The notes: a model not told the origin generated them from the sequence alone. A stretch of 64,000 bases of DNA from an uncultured Ilumatobacter sp. (GCA_937919625.1 CALFRK010000060.1:1-64000), one strand, 5' to 3'; shown: positions 26,029-35,719, counted from the stretch's first letter. Numbers and translations are program-made.

Positions 26029-27159
26029 TCAGCCGAAGGCCGACAACGGGTCCACCGCTTCGACACCGAGAAACTCGGCGACGGGGCCATTTGTGACTTG
26101 GCCAGCAAATGTGTTGACGCCGAGCGCAAGTGCCGGGTCTCGGCGCGAGGCGCCGGCAGCTCCGTGGACGGCGACGTCGAGGATGTAGGGGAGCGTGGCG
26201 TTCGTGAGGGCGTACGTAGAGGTGTGCGGAACGGCACCCGGCATGTTGCCGACGGCATAGTGCAGCACGCCGTGCATCACGTAGGTTGGTTCGTCGTGGG
26301 TGGTCTCACGGGTCGTCTCGATGCAGCCGCCTTGATCGACCGCGACATCGACGATGACAGAGCGTGGTTTCATCGCTCGCACCATGTCGTCGCTGACCAC
26401 GACCGGTGCGCGTCCACCGGCCACCAGTACAGCGCCGATCAGCAGATCGGCCTCGAGCACCGAGCGCTCGATCGCCCCACGATTCGAGGCGAGCGTCACG
26501 ATCCGGCCCTTGTGGATCTGGTCGACAAAGCGCAGCCGATCGAGGTTCTTGTCGATCAGCACAACCTCGGCCTCCATGCCGGCCGCGATCCACGCCGCGT
26601 TCCAGCCGACGTTGCCGGCCCCGAGCACGACCACCTTTGCAGGGCGCACGCCAGGGGCACCGCCCATCAGTACTCCGCGGCCTCCGTTGTGACGTTCGAG
26701 GCAGTGGGCACCCATCTGGGGTGCCAGCCGCCCGGCCACCTCGCTCATCGGTGCTAACAGAGGTAATGATCCGTCGGCAGACTGCACGGTCTCGTAGGCG
26801 ATTCCGGTCGTGCCGGCGCCGACCAATGCCTGTGCGACTGCCGGGTACGCAGCCAGGTGCAGGTAGGTGAACAAGGTCAGGTCGGATCGCAGAAAACCGA
26901 ATTCTTCGTGCTTGGGCTCTTTGACCTTGATCACCATCTGCTGCGACCAGGCATCGGCGGCGGTCGGCACGATGTCGGCGCCGACGGCGCGGTAGTCGTC
27001 GTCGGAGATCGACGCACCCTGGCCTGCGCCAGTTTCGACGTACACGTTGATGCCATGACGCTCGAGTTCGCGAACACCGTCTGGCGTGATGGCGATGCGA
27101 TGTTCGGCAGTCTTGATTTCCTTCGGAACGCCGACGGTGCTGATCACAGATGCAGGCAT
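26029..27159 (-). CDS. ald: Alanine dehydrogenase
   Basis: NAD-dependent interconversion of L-alanine with pyruvate and ammonia. The 376-residue protein begins VGVPKEIKTAEHRIAITP and has VKVKEPKHEEF-like substrate residues (IKVKEPKHEEFGF), LHLAAYP, the Rossmann VVVLGAGNVGWNAAW and the DVAVDQGGCIETTR motif. The divergent Lrp/AsnC gene, 61 bp from the start, is the expected regulator by analogy with mycobacterial AldR. TATCT (27165-27169) and AGATA (27199-27203) between the genes form an inverted pair that could belong to its site. Confidence 0.95.
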   Translation of the reverse strand: MPASVISTVGVPKEIKTAEHRIAITPDGVRELERHGINVYVETGAGQGASISDDDYRAVGADIVPTAADAWSQQMVIKVKEPKHEEFGFLRSDLTLFTYLHLAAYPAVAQALVGAGTTGIAYETVQSADGSLPLLAPMSEVAGRLAPQMGAHCLERHNGGRGVLMGGAPGVRPAKVVVLGAGNVGWNAAWIAAGMEAEVVLIDKNLDRLRFVDQIHKGRIVTLASNRGAIERSVLEADLLIGAVLVAGGRAPVVVSDDMVRAMKPRSVIVDVAVDQGGCIETTRETTHDEPTYVMHGVLHYAVGNMPGAVPHTSTYALTNATLPYILDVAVHGAAGASRRDPALALGVNTFAGQVTNGPVAEFLGVEAVDPLSAFG

Positions 27160-27220
27160 ACGGATATCTTCCCCGTCTGGCCGGGCCCGGTGCGAGGGAG
27201 ATACCTGGCAGAATGGAACA

Positions 27221-27667
27221 ATGGCACTGGAAACAGGCGCGATTGATACGATTGATCGCCGAATCCTTGGAATACTCCGAGACGACGCACGAATCAGCTG
27301 GCGCGAGCTTGGCGAACAGGTGCACCTGTCGCCGACCTCGACGGCCGACCGCGTGCGCCGGATGGAGCGCGACGGCGTGATCGAGGGTTACGGCGTGCGG
27401 GTCGACCCAGCCGCCCTCGGTCGAACGGTTCGGGCGGTCGTCGACGCCAGCCTCGGCGCAGGCGATCAGATCGATGAGTTCGAACGCCGGCTCGCCATAC
27501 GAGATGAGGTCACCTTCGCTGCCTATGTCACCGGCACCGCCGACTATTCGATTCTGGTCGAGTGCGAGGGCGCCGAGGGTCTCGATGCCTTCGTGCGGTG
27601 GTTGCGGGCCGATGCCGGTGTCGCTCGCACCGAGACGAAGCTGTTGTTGCGGGTCGTTACCGAGTGA
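27221..27667 (+). CDS. Lrp/AsnC-family regulator, AldR-like
   Basis: A 148-residue protein with the AsnC helix-turn-helix ([20 protein letters not shown], then [19 protein letters not shown]) and a C-terminal RAM ligand-binding domain ([20 protein letters not shown]). It is divergent from alanine dehydrogenase, so it probably senses an amino acid such as alanine and controls ald and itself. The start at ATG 27221 gives the normal family N-terminus; the upstream frame is antisense of ald. Confidence 0.88.
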   Translation: MALETGAIDTIDRRILGILRDDARISWRELGEQVHLSPTSTADRVRRMERDGVIEGYGVRVDPAALGRTVRAVVDASLGAGDQIDEFERRLAIRDEVTFAAYVTGTADYSILVECEGAEGLDAFVRWLRADAGVARTETKLLLRVVTE

Positions 27668-27812
27668 GCCTAAATCGGGGCCAATCGCAAGTGCTCCGGA
27701 GGCTTTCGGGTTGCGGCGCGGTTCGTCCGTTCGGCTCGTTCGGGTGTTGCAAACTCGGCACGCACAACTCGCGTGGCGACATGTAGGGCGCCGGTCTGCT
27801 ACACCTGGCAAA

Positions 27813-29240
27813 ATGAAGGCCTTCAAGAATTTTGTCAATGGTGAGTGGGTCGATGCCAGCGATGGTCGAACCACCCCGATCATCAACCCCAGCACTGGCG
27901 AGCAGTACGCGGATGCGGCGCTGTCCGGGCCGGCCGATGTCGACGCCGCTATGTCGGCTGCTGCAAACGCCTTCGAGTGTTGGCGCGATTCGACGCCGTC
28001 GGATCGGGCGCTGGCGCTGATTCGAATTGCCGACGCGATCGAGGAGCGTGGCGACGAGCTGATGCACCTCGAGTGTGAGAACACCGGCAAGCCGTACGCC
28101 GTGCACCGCGGCGAAGAGATCGGCCCGATGGTCGACCAGATTCGATTCTTCGCCGGCGCTGCCCGCAATCTGGAGGGCAAGGCAGCCGCCGAGTACATGA
28201 CCAACATGACCTCGTTCGTCCGACGCGAACCGGTTGGAGTGTGCGCCCAGGTCGCACCGTGGAACTATCCGATGATGATGGGGGTCTGGAAGTTCGCCCC
28301 GGCGATCGCCGCCGGCAATACCGTTGTGCTCAAACCGAGCGACACCACGCCGGCAACGTCGGGTGTGCTGGCCGAGATCGCCGCCGAGTTTTTGCCGCCC
28401 GGCGTGCTCAACGTGATCTGTGGCGATCGCGATACGGGTCGGGCGATGGTCGAGCACGACACGCCGGCGATGGTGTCGGTCACGGGTTCGGTGCGGGCCG
28501 GCATGCAGGTCGCCGAGGCAGCGTCGAAAAGCCTCAAGCGTGTCCACCTCGAGTTGGGCGGCAAGGCACCGGTCGTCGTGTTCGACGACGCCGACATCGA
28601 AGCGGCGGCCGAGGGCATCGCAATCGCCGGCTACTTCAATGCAGGACAAGACTGCACCGCGGCGACCCGCGTGATCGTCGGTCCGAAGGTCTACCGCGAC
28701 TTTGTCGACGCCCTCACCGAGCAGGCCAAGGGGTCCGGTGTCGGCGGCCCCGACGCTGAGGACGTGCTGTTCGGCCCCGTAAACAACGCTAACCAACTCG
28801 CCCATGTGCAGGGTTTCCTCGAGCGCACCCCCGATCACGCCTTGATCACCACCGGCGGCAACAGGATCGGTAGCACGGGCTACTTTCTCGAACCGACCGT
28901 CGTCGCCGACCTACGCCAAGACGACGAGATGATCCAGCGCGAGATCTTCGGTCCGGTGATCACCGTCCAGCAGTTCGAAGACGAGGAGCAAGCCCTCGCG
29001 TGGGCGAACGGCGTTGACTACGGCCTGGCATCGAGCGTCTGGACCACCAACTTCGGCCGGGCAATGCGGATGGCCAAGCGGCTCGACTTCGGCTGTGTGT
29101 GGATCAATACTCATATCCCACTCGTGGCCGAGATGCCCCACGGCGGCTATAAGAAGTCGGGATACGGCAAGGACCTGTCGGCCTATGCGATCGACGACTA
29201 CACCCGTATCAAGCACGTGATGGCCAACCTCGAGAGCTGA
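27813..29240 (+). CDS. Aldehyde dehydrogenase (aminobutyraldehyde/betaine-aldehyde type)
   Basis: A 475-residue NAD(P)-dependent aldehyde dehydrogenase. It has [20 protein letters not shown] at the N-terminus, [19 protein letters not shown], the catalytic Glu in [17 protein letters not shown], the catalytic Cys in [13 protein letters not shown] and [17 protein letters not shown] near the end. The pattern is closest to gamma-aminobutyraldehyde dehydrogenases of putrescine breakdown. TACACC lies 7 nt before the ATG. The frame is open upstream, but that part overlaps the Lrp gene. The 2-hydroxyacid dehydrogenase follows after 25 bp. Confidence 0.92.
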   Translation: MKAFKNFVNGEWVDASDGRTTPIINPSTGEQYADAALSGPADVDAAMSAAANAFECWRDSTPSDRALALIRIADAIEERGDELMHLECENTGKPYAVHRGEEIGPMVDQIRFFAGAARNLEGKAAAEYMTNMTSFVRREPVGVCAQVAPWNYPMMMGVWKFAPAIAAGNTVVLKPSDTTPATSGVLAEIAAEFLPPGVLNVICGDRDTGRAMVEHDTPAMVSVTGSVRAGMQVAEAASKSLKRVHLELGGKAPVVVFDDADIEAAAEGIAIAGYFNAGQDCTAATRVIVGPKVYRDFVDALTEQAKGSGVGGPDAEDVLFGPVNNANQLAHVQGFLERTPDHALITTGGNRIGSTGYFLEPTVVADLRQDDEMIQREIFGPVITVQQFEDEEQALAWANGVDYGLASSVWTTNFGRAMRMAKRLDFGCVWINTHIPLVAEMPHGGYKKSGYGKDLSAYAIDDYTRIKHVMANLES

Positions 29241-29265
29241 GCTAAGGCGCTAGCCTCGCTGCACC

Positions 29266-30189
29266 ATGCCGACATCCGATGCTCCGAAGATTGCCCTGGC
29301 GCCTGCTCCAGGGCCTGACTGGCTGGCCGCCGCCATTGTCGACGGTGGTGGCCACCTCGTACCGCTGACCGAGTGCGAGGCGATCATCTGGGCCGATTTC
29401 GGTGACCCGAACGGCCTCGCGGCGGCGTTGGTCGAAGCCCCCCGAGCGACCTGGGTGCAGCTTCCGTTTGCCGGCATCGAAAACTTCGTGCCACATCTCG
29501 ATCGTCATCACACATGGACCTGCGGCAAGGGCGTCTACTCCGAGCCGGTCGCCGAGATGGCGCTGGCGCTGGCGCTCGCCGGACTGCGCGGTTTCGGAAC
29601 GTACGCCCGCGCCACATCGTGGTCGCAACCGTTGGGGCACAGCCTGCTCGGAGCGCGGGTGACGATTTTGGGCGGCGGCGGCATCGCCGAAGCACTGGTG
29701 CGCTTGCTGCAGCCGTTCAACTGCCACATCACTATCGTGCGTTCAAACGTGCAGCACATGGATGGCGTCGACGTCGTACTCGAGGCCGATCGCTACGCCG
29801 ACTCGCTCCCGGGTGCCGACTTGGTCGTGCTGGCACTCCCGCTCACGCCCGATACAAAGGGTCTGATAGGTCGCGACGAACTTGCGCTGATGGAGTCGCA
29901 CACATGGCTGGTCAACGTTGCCAGGGGCGGTCACATCGTCACCGATGATCTGGTCGAGGCGTTGCGCGGGGGTGTGATTGGGGGCGCCGGGTTGGAAGTC
30001 ACCGATCCTGAGCCGCTGCCGGAGGGCCACCCGCTGTGGCATCTGGACAACTGCATCATTACGCCCCACAGCGGGACGACACCCGAGATGGGGCGGCCGC
30101 TGTTGGCTGCCCGAGTCGAGGCCAACGTGCGTCGATTCGCCGCTGGACACGAGCTGATCGGTCCGGTATACGTCGACGCCGGTTACTGA
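29266..30189 (+). CDS. D-isomer-specific 2-hydroxyacid dehydrogenase family protein
   Basis: A 307-residue NAD-binding protein. It has the nucleotide-binding loop VTILGGGGIAEALVRLL, in which the usual GxGxxG is a run of glycines, then VVLALPLTPDTKGLIGRDEL, WLVNVARGGHIV and the catalytic His in NCIITPHSGTTP. The active-site Arg and Glu positions are near NVARGG and LEVTDPEPLP. The substrate is unknown. TAGCCT lies 9 nt before the ATG, suggesting its own promoter even though the aldehyde dehydrogenase gene is just upstream. Confidence 0.88.
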   Translation: MPTSDAPKIALAPAPGPDWLAAAIVDGGGHLVPLTECEAIIWADFGDPNGLAAALVEAPRATWVQLPFAGIENFVPHLDRHHTWTCGKGVYSEPVAEMALALALAGLRGFGTYARATSWSQPLGHSLLGARVTILGGGGIAEALVRLLQPFNCHITIVRSNVQHMDGVDVVLEADRYADSLPGADLVVLALPLTPDTKGLIGRDELALMESHTWLVNVARGGHIVTDDLVEALRGGVIGGAGLEVTDPEPLPEGHPLWHLDNCIITPHSGTTPEMGRPLLAARVEANVRRFAAGHELIGPVYVDAGY

Positions 30190-30283
30190 TCCGCGGCGCG
30201 ATCATGGCCAAGCCCTAATCGGGTGCGACTGCATTCGATTCGATTGAGGCCTGCATTCCGTTTGACTGATGGAAGGAACGTAG

Positions 30284-30754
30284 ATGCGCTGGATGTGGGG
30301 TGTTGTCGGCCTGGTCGTGGTGGTCGTGGCTGTCGCTGTGGTTGCATTGAGCCTCGCCCTGGGTCAGTCGAGCACAGCGGTCTCCGAGCTCGAGTTGGGC
30401 GACTGCTTTGACTTGACGACCTTGTCGCCGGGTGTCGCCGACCAGGCTGTTGAGACCGTCGAAAGAGTTGACCTGATCGATTGCGAAGAGGCACACCTGA
30501 CGCAGGTCGTGCTGGTCGGCGAGCTGAACCCCGACGGCGACCTCGACTACCCGAGTGACACGGTGTTGTTCGAACAGATTGATCGGCGTTGCGTTGAGGC
30601 ATCGTCGCTGGTTGGCGACCAGTTCGGCCTGCTGCCCGTGGCCCCGACGGAGATCTCATGGAATCGCGTGGGAGGTCGATTCCATTGCCTTGCGGTGCCG
30701 TTCGGCGGCCGAGCTTGGACCGGTACTCTGTTGCGCTCGGGACCGAGTGGTTGA
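30284..30754 (+). CDS. Membrane-anchored Septum_form-domain protein
   Basis: A 156-residue protein with an N-terminal hydrophobic anchor (WGVVGLVVVVVAVAVVALSL) and an extracytoplasmic domain resembling Septum_form (PF13845-like). It has GDCFDLTT, then VDLIDCEEAHLTQVV, with four cysteines that could form disulfides. The domain is common in actinobacterial exported proteins; the septum name rests on little evidence. Unlike many neighbours it has a good Shine-Dalgarno (GGAAGGA at 30271-30277). Confidence 0.75.
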   Translation: MRWMWGVVGLVVVVVAVAVVALSLALGQSSTAVSELELGDCFDLTTLSPGVADQAVETVERVDLIDCEEAHLTQVVLVGELNPDGDLDYPSDTVLFEQIDRRCVEASSLVGDQFGLLPVAPTEISWNRVGGRFHCLAVPFGGRAWTGTLLRSGPSG

Positions 30755-30786
30755 GGCGCTGCGGTGTTAGTCTGCTGTCCCGGCAA

Positions 30787-30863
30787 GGGCGATTAGCTCA
30801 GATGGTTAGAGCACTGCCTTCACACGGCAGGGGTCGTTGGTTCGAGTCCAATATCGCCCACCA
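30787..30863 (+). tRNA. tRNA-Val (anticodon CAC)
   Basis: A complete cloverleaf: acceptor GGGCGAT pairs with ATCGCCC, the D-arm contains AGCTCAGATGGTTAGAGC, the anticodon stem CTGCC/GGCAG encloses loop TTCACAC with anticodon CAC at 30821-30823, and the T-loop is GGTTCGAGTCC. The 3' CCA is encoded (30861-30863). It reads GUG codons. Confidence 0.97.
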
Positions 30864-30950
30864 CGACAACCCACCCTGCAGGCCCTTCCCGAAATCCTGC
30901 ACGAAATGGGCAGCATGTGGGTCATGTCGTTCTATGAGGACCTTTTCCTC

Positions 30951-30979
30951 TTGCAATCTCGCAGCGTCGGCGCTAAAGC
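30951..30979 (+). promoter_or_regulatory. Promoter of the PNPOx-like gene
   Basis: -35 TTGCAA (30951-30956), 17-bp spacer, -10 TAAAGC (30974-30979). The predicted start of transcription is at or next to ATG 30986, so the mRNA would be leaderless. It is one of few promoters here with a recognisable -35. Confidence 0.6.
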
Positions 30980-30985
30980 TGTGCC

Positions 30986-31462
30986 ATGAGCAGCGCTGAC
31001 AATCCTCAGACCCATCACTGGCTCCCCGACGGCATGGAAGAACTCGAAGTCGCCGAATGCTGGAGGCTGCTGCGCCACGAGGAGGTCGGTCGGCTGGCGG
31101 TGGCGATCGCCGACCATCCCGACATCTTCCCGATCAACTATCTGGTCGACGGCGAGAGCATCGTCTTTCGCACCGCCGCCGGCACCAAGCTGGCTGCGAG
31201 CGTACTCGGCAAGGGTGTTGCGTTTGAGATCGACGGCTACGACGCGATTGCTGGCGAAGCCTGGAGTGTTGTCGTCAAGGGTTATGCACGCGAGATCGAG
31301 CAAATGCTCGACTACTTCGACGCCGACGATCTGCCCTTGTTCCCGTGGCATGCCTCGGTCAAACCCAACATCGTTCGCGTGACGCCCGACCTCATCAGCG
31401 GACGCCGTTTCCATGTGGTCGAACGAAGCTCGCTGGAGGCCCCTCTTCCCGAGCACGACTAG
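30986..31462 (+). CDS. Pyridoxamine 5'-phosphate oxidase-family flavin protein
   Basis: A 158-residue split-barrel flavin-binding protein of the Pyridox_ox_2 type. The pattern LRHEEVGRLAVAIADHPDIFPINYLVDGESIVFRTAAGTK is typical of small FMN- or F420-binding members in actinobacteria, followed by WSVVVKGYAREI. True PdxH residues for PLP are not evident, so a reductase or antioxidant role on an unknown substrate is more likely than vitamin B6 synthesis. It is a stand-alone gene after tRNA-Val with its own leaderless promoter. Confidence 0.8.
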   Translation: MSSADNPQTHHWLPDGMEELEVAECWRLLRHEEVGRLAVAIADHPDIFPINYLVDGESIVFRTAAGTKLAASVLGKGVAFEIDGYDAIAGEAWSVVVKGYAREIEQMLDYFDADDLPLFPWHASVKPNIVRVTPDLISGRRFHVVERSSLEAPLPEHD

Positions 31463-31533
31463 CCGTACATGCCGCCGGACCGATCGTCATGCCATAGCAG
31501 TCGGGCGGTGCCTGAGCAGGTTAGATTCGTGGC

Positions 31534-32043
31534 GTGGCGAGGCTGTGTGGGCGACCTGGGTGTTCGGAGGTCGGAGCCTTGGCGTACGGGATGGTGCCCG
31601 AGGACCTGTTGTTCTGGATCGCCCCGATCAGCGAAGCACCGATCATCGATCCCAGCCTGTTGTGTCGGCGCCATGCCGACTCGATGATCGTGCCGCGGGG
31701 ATGGACCCTCGACGACCGGCGCGAACAGATGCCGCGCTTGTTCAACACAAAAAGACTCACCAGTGATCCGTCGGCGTCGAGTAAGTCGAAGCGCCGTCGT
31801 GCTTCGGGCTCGGGTGCGCCGCAACCCGAACAGATGCAGATCGACGGCACCGGCGAGATCGAACGGCCACTGTTCGAATCTCAAGCTGCCAGTGACGCTG
31901 CCGGTGACCAACCGCTTGCTGACGCGGCCCGGGCGCCATGGCAACCGGACTTCGATGTCGATGACGACCTCGATGGGTTGCTGCAGGTCGAGAGCCCACT
32001 GCTCGCCCGTGCTTTCCGGGGCACCGACCGCCCCAAGCTCTGA
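31534..32043 (+). CDS. DUF3499-like protein
   Basis: A 169-residue protein. The N-terminal 60 residues resemble actinobacterial DUF3499: ARLCGRPGCSEVGALAYGMV followed by SLLCRRHADSMIVPRGWTL, with three Cys and one His that may bind zinc. The rest is a charged, low-complexity tail with a Lys/Arg stretch and then acidic residues. The start is GTG 31534; TAGATT lies 6 nt upstream. The function is unknown. The SRPBCC gene starts 7 bp after the stop, so they are co-transcribed. Confidence 0.7.
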   Translation: MARLCGRPGCSEVGALAYGMVPEDLLFWIAPISEAPIIDPSLLCRRHADSMIVPRGWTLDDRREQMPRLFNTKRLTSDPSASSKSKRRRASGSGAPQPEQMQIDGTGEIERPLFESQAASDAAGDQPLADAARAPWQPDFDVDDDLDGLLQVESPLLARAFRGTDRPKL

Positions 32044-32049
32044 CGACAC

Positions 32050-32505
32050 ATGCGAACGTCCGAATCGGTTGTTGTGCCGGCATCGCCAGCTGTGGTGTTC
32101 TCACATGTGTCCAATCTGGATGCCTACCCCGCTTGGCTGGGGCTTGTGCACAGGGCCGAACCCGTTGCCGATTCGTCACCCGAGCGCCCAGCCTGGTCGG
32201 TCGAACTGCGGGCGCGGGTCGGGCCGTTCGCTCGGTCGAAGCAACTCCGGATGGAGCGGACCCAGCTCGTGGTAGGCGAGTTGGCTGTGTTCGAACGAGC
32301 CGAGACAGACGGTCGCCATCACGCCAGGTGGACGCTGCGGGCCGAACTCGAGCGGACGGCTGACGAGCAGACTCGGCTGACGATGCATCTCGCCTACGAC
32401 GGTTCATTGTGGACTGGCGGTCTCCTCGAACGAGTGCTCGAGGAGGAGATCCGACGTGGGCGGCTCGGACTGACGCGACTCGTCAGCGGCGAGCCCACGC
32501 GCTGA
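32050..32505 (+). CDS. SRPBCC (START-like) family protein
   Basis: A 151-residue protein of the polyketide cyclase/START-like fold: VVVPASPAVVFSHVSNLDAYPAWLGLV is the usual N-terminal pattern. The long C-terminal helix is EEEIRRGRLGLTRLV. Such proteins bind hydrophobic ligands in a cavity; the ligand here is unknown. It lies 7 bp after the DUF3499-like gene. Its 3' end overlaps the convergent ABC ATPase gene by 23 bp, with a GCCGGCC/GGCCGGC hairpin at 32506-32523. Confidence 0.75.
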   Translation: MRTSESVVVPASPAVVFSHVSNLDAYPAWLGLVHRAEPVADSSPERPAWSVELRARVGPFARSKQLRMERTQLVVGELAVFERAETDGRHHARWTLRAELERTADEQTRLTMHLAYDGSLWTGGLLERVLEEEIRRGRLGLTRLVSGEPTR

Positions 32506-33310
32506 GCCGGCCGTCTGGCCGGCGTTCTAGCGCCAGATTCATCTCGAAGCACTCACTGAGCGACGTCTCGGTGAGTGCCTCGTCGATCGGGCCCTGCGAA
32601 ACGGCTCTGCCTTCCCGCAGCAGCAGGGCATGTGTCACACCATCGGGGACCTCGTCGACATGGTGCGTGACGAGCACGAAGGGTGGGCCGTCGCGGTCGG
32701 CGGCCAGATCGCCGAGGGCGGCGACGAGTTGTTCGCGTCCGCCTAGATCGAGGCGTGCCGAGGGCTCGTCGAGCAACACTATGCCGGGGTCGTTCATCAG
32801 CGTGCGGGCGAGGAACACGCGCTGCTGCTCGCCCGACGACAACGTACCGAGGCTTCGATCGGCGAGATCTTCGATACCCATCCTGGCCAGACAGTCATGG
32901 GCCTTCGAGCGATCGCCTTCGTCATACTGGTGCCACCACGGTTCGAGGGCGGCGTACTTGGCGGTCATCACGATCTCGGTGGCCGTGAGGGCGGGCCGGA
33001 AATCGGCCCCCAGCGCAGCCGACGCATATCCGACCCGACGACGCAACTGGCGCACATCGGTGCGTCCCAACAGTTCGCCGAGCACCCGCACCGATCCGGA
33101 AGAGGGGTGCTCATACATCGATGCGATGCGGAGCAAGGTTGTTTTGCCGCTGCCGTTGGCGCCGAGTACCAGCCAATAATGGCCGGTGGAGACATGCAGC
33201 GAGATGTCATCGAGAATCCGTCGACCTTCACGCTCGAACACGATGTGGTCGAGCTCGAGTGGTATCGCCGGCTCGTTCTGGCTCGCTTTGGTCGCCCCCA
33301 GGATGTTCAC
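32483..33310 (-). CDS. ABC transporter ATP-binding protein
   Basis: A 275-residue ATPase. Walker A is GANGSGKTTLLR, the signature is LSSGEQQRV (an LSSGE variant), Walker B is GIVLLDEPSA and the H-loop is VTHHVDEVP. No permease or binding protein is adjacent, so it may act with distant partners or be a non-transport ATPase, such as those linked to YbbA- or ModF-like roles. The start is GTG 33310 with TACACA 7 nt upstream; a longer frame to 33370 is not supported. Confidence 0.88.
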   Translation of the reverse strand: MNILGATKASQNEPAIPLELDHIVFEREGRRILDDISLHVSTGHYWLVLGANGSGKTTLLRIASMYEHPSSGSVRVLGELLGRTDVRQLRRRVGYASAALGADFRPALTATEIVMTAKYAALEPWWHQYDEGDRSKAHDCLARMGIEDLADRSLGTLSSGEQQRVFLARTLMNDPGIVLLDEPSARLDLGGREQLVAALGDLAADRDGPPFVLVTHHVDEVPDGVTHALLLREGRAVSQGPIDEALTETSLSECFEMNLALERRPDGRLSAWARR

Positions 33311-33387
33311 GTCCGACTGTGTACTGGGCCGAAGGGGTGCGAAGATGCCTGTAACCCAACTGCAATACAAGGTACGCTCCGCGACCT

Positions 33388-34605
33388 ATGACATCGGCGA
33401 TTCGCAGGATCTTCGCTGCGGCGACTGCCGCTGCGGTGATGGTTTCGGTCACCGCTCCTGTTTTCGCACAAACCGACGACGACCCTGCTCAGCAGGCGGC
33501 GCTCGAGATCGCCGCCGCCCGGGATCGCGCCAACCAGGCTGCCGAGGATTTCTTCGCTGCCGAGTCGCGACGCGAGCTTCTGTTGCTCGAACAGGAGCGC
33601 TTGCAGCTCGAAATCAAGGATCTGGCCAGCGAGGTCGCCGAACTCAAACGGGCGGTCGAACTCGTTGCCATTGCCCGATTTGTCAGCAGTGGTGCCACGG
33701 GGATCCCGATTTTGACCGACCTTCGAGCGCCAACCGAACAACTGCACGGCTATGTGCTCGCCACGGTGGTCGCCGAGTCAGGAGCCACCACACTCGATGA
33801 CTATGACGAGGCCCGTGTCCGGCTGCGCCAAAAGGAATCCGACCTGAAGGACACCGAGGCTGCGCTCGAACGTCAGAAGAATGAACTCGTCCAGCTTCAG
33901 GCCGAGGCCGAGGTCGAGGTCGTACAGCTACGTGAGGTTGAAGGACAACGTTTGCAGGATGAGGCCGTGGTGGCGGCGTTGGCGGCCCAGCAGCGGGAGG
34001 AGGGTCGCCAGCTGGTCGAGCTCGAACGCCGCCGTGCCGAGGCCGCACGTGTCGCCGCCGCCAATGCCGGCGGGGTGGCAGCACCCGTGTCAGCGGGCTC
34101 GTCCGATGGCAACACCACTGGCAATCAGGGGATCAGTGGCGGCGAGGCCGGTGGTCGAACCGGCGGCGGCGGTGTCGGCACCAATCCCCGCTCGGCCGGC
34201 GCCGGCTATCTCGATCAGACCATCATCTGCCCGGTCCAGGGCGGCTCGGCATATGGCGACACATGGGGCGCCCCGCGTAGCGGTGGGCGGCGCCATCAGG
34301 GAGTCGACATGTTGGCGCCGGCCGGAACCCCGTTGCAGGCGGTGATCGGTGGTGTTGTCTCACAGCGCGACAACATGCTCGGCGGCATCACGATCTCTCT
34401 GCAGGGCGACAACGGCAACCGGTATTACTACGCCCACCTCAGCGCATACGAGGGTGAGGGCGGCCGTGTCGAAACGGCGCAGGTGATTGGCTATGTCGGC
34501 GACACCGGCAACGCCACCGGAATTCCCCACCTGCATTTCGAGATCCGTCCGAATGGCGGCGTCCCGACGAATCCGTACCCCTCGGTGCGAGCGGCTGGCT
34601 GCTGA
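33388..34605 (+). CDS. Secreted M23 peptidase with coiled coil (cell-wall hydrolase or activator)
   Basis: A 405-residue exported protein. The signal peptide is MTSAIRRIFAAATAAAVMVS and ends near VFAQ. Residues about 30-220 are a long Glu/Gln/Arg-rich coiled coil, then a Gly/Ser linker, then the C-terminal LytM/M23 domain. In that domain the zinc ligands are visible as RRHQGVDMLAPAGTP and HLHFEIRPNGG. Both active-site motifs appear intact, so it is probably an active endopeptidase. The coiled-coil plus M23 layout resembles EnvC and actinobacterial RipA-partner proteins. TACGCT lies 9 nt before the ATG. Confidence 0.9.
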   Translation: MTSAIRRIFAAATAAAVMVSVTAPVFAQTDDDPAQQAALEIAAARDRANQAAEDFFAAESRRELLLLEQERLQLEIKDLASEVAELKRAVELVAIARFVSSGATGIPILTDLRAPTEQLHGYVLATVVAESGATTLDDYDEARVRLRQKESDLKDTEAALERQKNELVQLQAEAEVEVVQLREVEGQRLQDEAVVAALAAQQREEGRQLVELERRRAEAARVAAANAGGVAAPVSAGSSDGNTTGNQGISGGEAGGRTGGGGVGTNPRSAGAGYLDQTIICPVQGGSAYGDTWGAPRSGGRRHQGVDMLAPAGTPLQAVIGGVVSQRDNMLGGITISLQGDNGNRYYYAHLSAYEGEGGRVETAQVIGYVGDTGNATGIPHLHFEIRPNGGVPTNPYPSVRAAGC

Positions 34606-34651
34606 CCCGCCAATCTGTCGAGATAGCCGCCGCCGAGGTTTCCGCTCATGA

Positions 34652-35719
34652 TCAGGTTGACGCCTTCGGTCCGCTGGGCTTACGGCCGAGCGTCACAGGC
34701 TGCCCCGCAGCCAGTTGACCACACGCAGCGTCGATCTCGGTGCCCCGGTTTTGTCTGACGGTGGCGTTCGCCCCGAGCGACTCGAGCAGATCGCGGAACT
34801 CGTGTACCCGCTTGAGCGAGGTGCCGCGGGTCGCATAGCCGGGGGTCGGGTTGAGCGGGATCAGATTGACGTGTGCCCGTGGGCGCAACCGCCGACACAG
34901 TGCTGCCAACTCGGCGGCATCTGAATTGCGATCATTGACGCCCTCGATCATCGCCCACTCGAAACTGATCCGCCGGTTGCGGGCCGAAAGGTAATCGGAG
35001 CATGCCTCGATCAGATCGTCGATCGGGTAGCGCTTGTTGATCGGCACCAGCTCATCGCGCAACGAGTCGTTGGCGGCATGCAGCGAGACGGCCAGGTTCA
35101 CTGGAAGCGGTCGTTCGGCGAGCTTACGGATGCCAGGAATCAACCCGACGGTGCTGATCGTGATGTGCCGCGCCGACAACCCGATCTCGCCGTGGATCCG
35201 TTCGACCGACTGCCAGACGCTCTGCTCGTTGGCCATCGGCTCGCCCATCCCCATGTACACGACGTTGGAGACGCGCCGGCCGGCCTGACGGGCGCGCGCA
35301 CTGGCGCGGGCGACCTGCTCTACGATCTCTCCCGTGGTGAGGTGGCGAGTGAATCCGGCCTGCCCAGTGGCGCAGAAACCGCACCCCATCGCGCACCCGG
35401 CCTGGCTGGAGATGCACACGGTGGCACGATCGGCGTACAGCATCAGCACGGTCTCGACACGGCTGCCTCCCTCGAGTTCCCACAGGAACTTCACCGTGTC
35501 GCCGTTGCCACTCACCGTCTCGGTGACCGGGGTCAGCGCGTTCGGCAGGCGTCTGGCGAGGTCGGCCCGCAACGCCTTTGGCAGGTTCGTCCATTCGTCG
35601 GGTTCGGTGAACTGTTCGTAAAGCCCGCTCCAGACCTGGTCGACGCGGTAGCGCGGGGTGCCATCGAGCACCTCGGCGAGCTGTTCGCGGGTGACGTCGT
35701 AGCGGGTCAGCGTGGTCAT
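34652..35719 (-). CDS. rlmN: 23S rRNA (A2503-C2)/tRNA methyltransferase, radical SAM
   Basis: A 355-residue RlmN. The radical-SAM cluster is CAMGCGFC (CxxxCxxC) in ISSQAGCAMGCGFCATG. The C-terminal Cys that carries the transient methyl is in EIDAACGQL. Other family blocks are YMGMGEPMAN and STVGLIPGI. ATG 35719 overlaps the stop of pepF (ATGA). A 96-residue upstream extension in frame is antisense to pepF and rejected. Confidence 0.95.
   Translation of the reverse strand: MTTLTRYDVTREQLAEVLDGTPRYRVDQVWSGLYEQFTEPDEWTNLPKALRADLARRLPNALTPVTETVSGNGDTVKFLWELEGGSRVETVLMLYADRATVCISSQAGCAMGCGFCATGQAGFTRHLTTGEIVEQVARASARARQAGRRVSNVVYMGMGEPMANEQSVWQSVERIHGEIGLSARHITISTVGLIPGIRKLAERPLPVNLAVSLHAANDSLRDELVPINKRYPIDDLIEACSDYLSARNRRISFEWAMIEGVNDRNSDAAELAALCRRLRPRAHVNLIPLNPTPGYATRGTSLKRVHEFRDLLESLGANATVRQNRGTEIDAACGQLAAGQPVTLGRKPSGPKAST

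Noticed and set aside
26306-28207. 633-codon minus-strand frame
   Set aside because: It spans alanine dehydrogenase, the Lrp gene and the start of the aldehyde dehydrogenase in a non-coding frame; it is a GC-rich shadow.
32506-32523. GCCGGCC-GTCT-GGCCGGC hairpin as a terminator
   Set aside because: It sits inside the 3' coding end of the ABC ATPase and has no T-run; it may be chance in GC-rich sequence.
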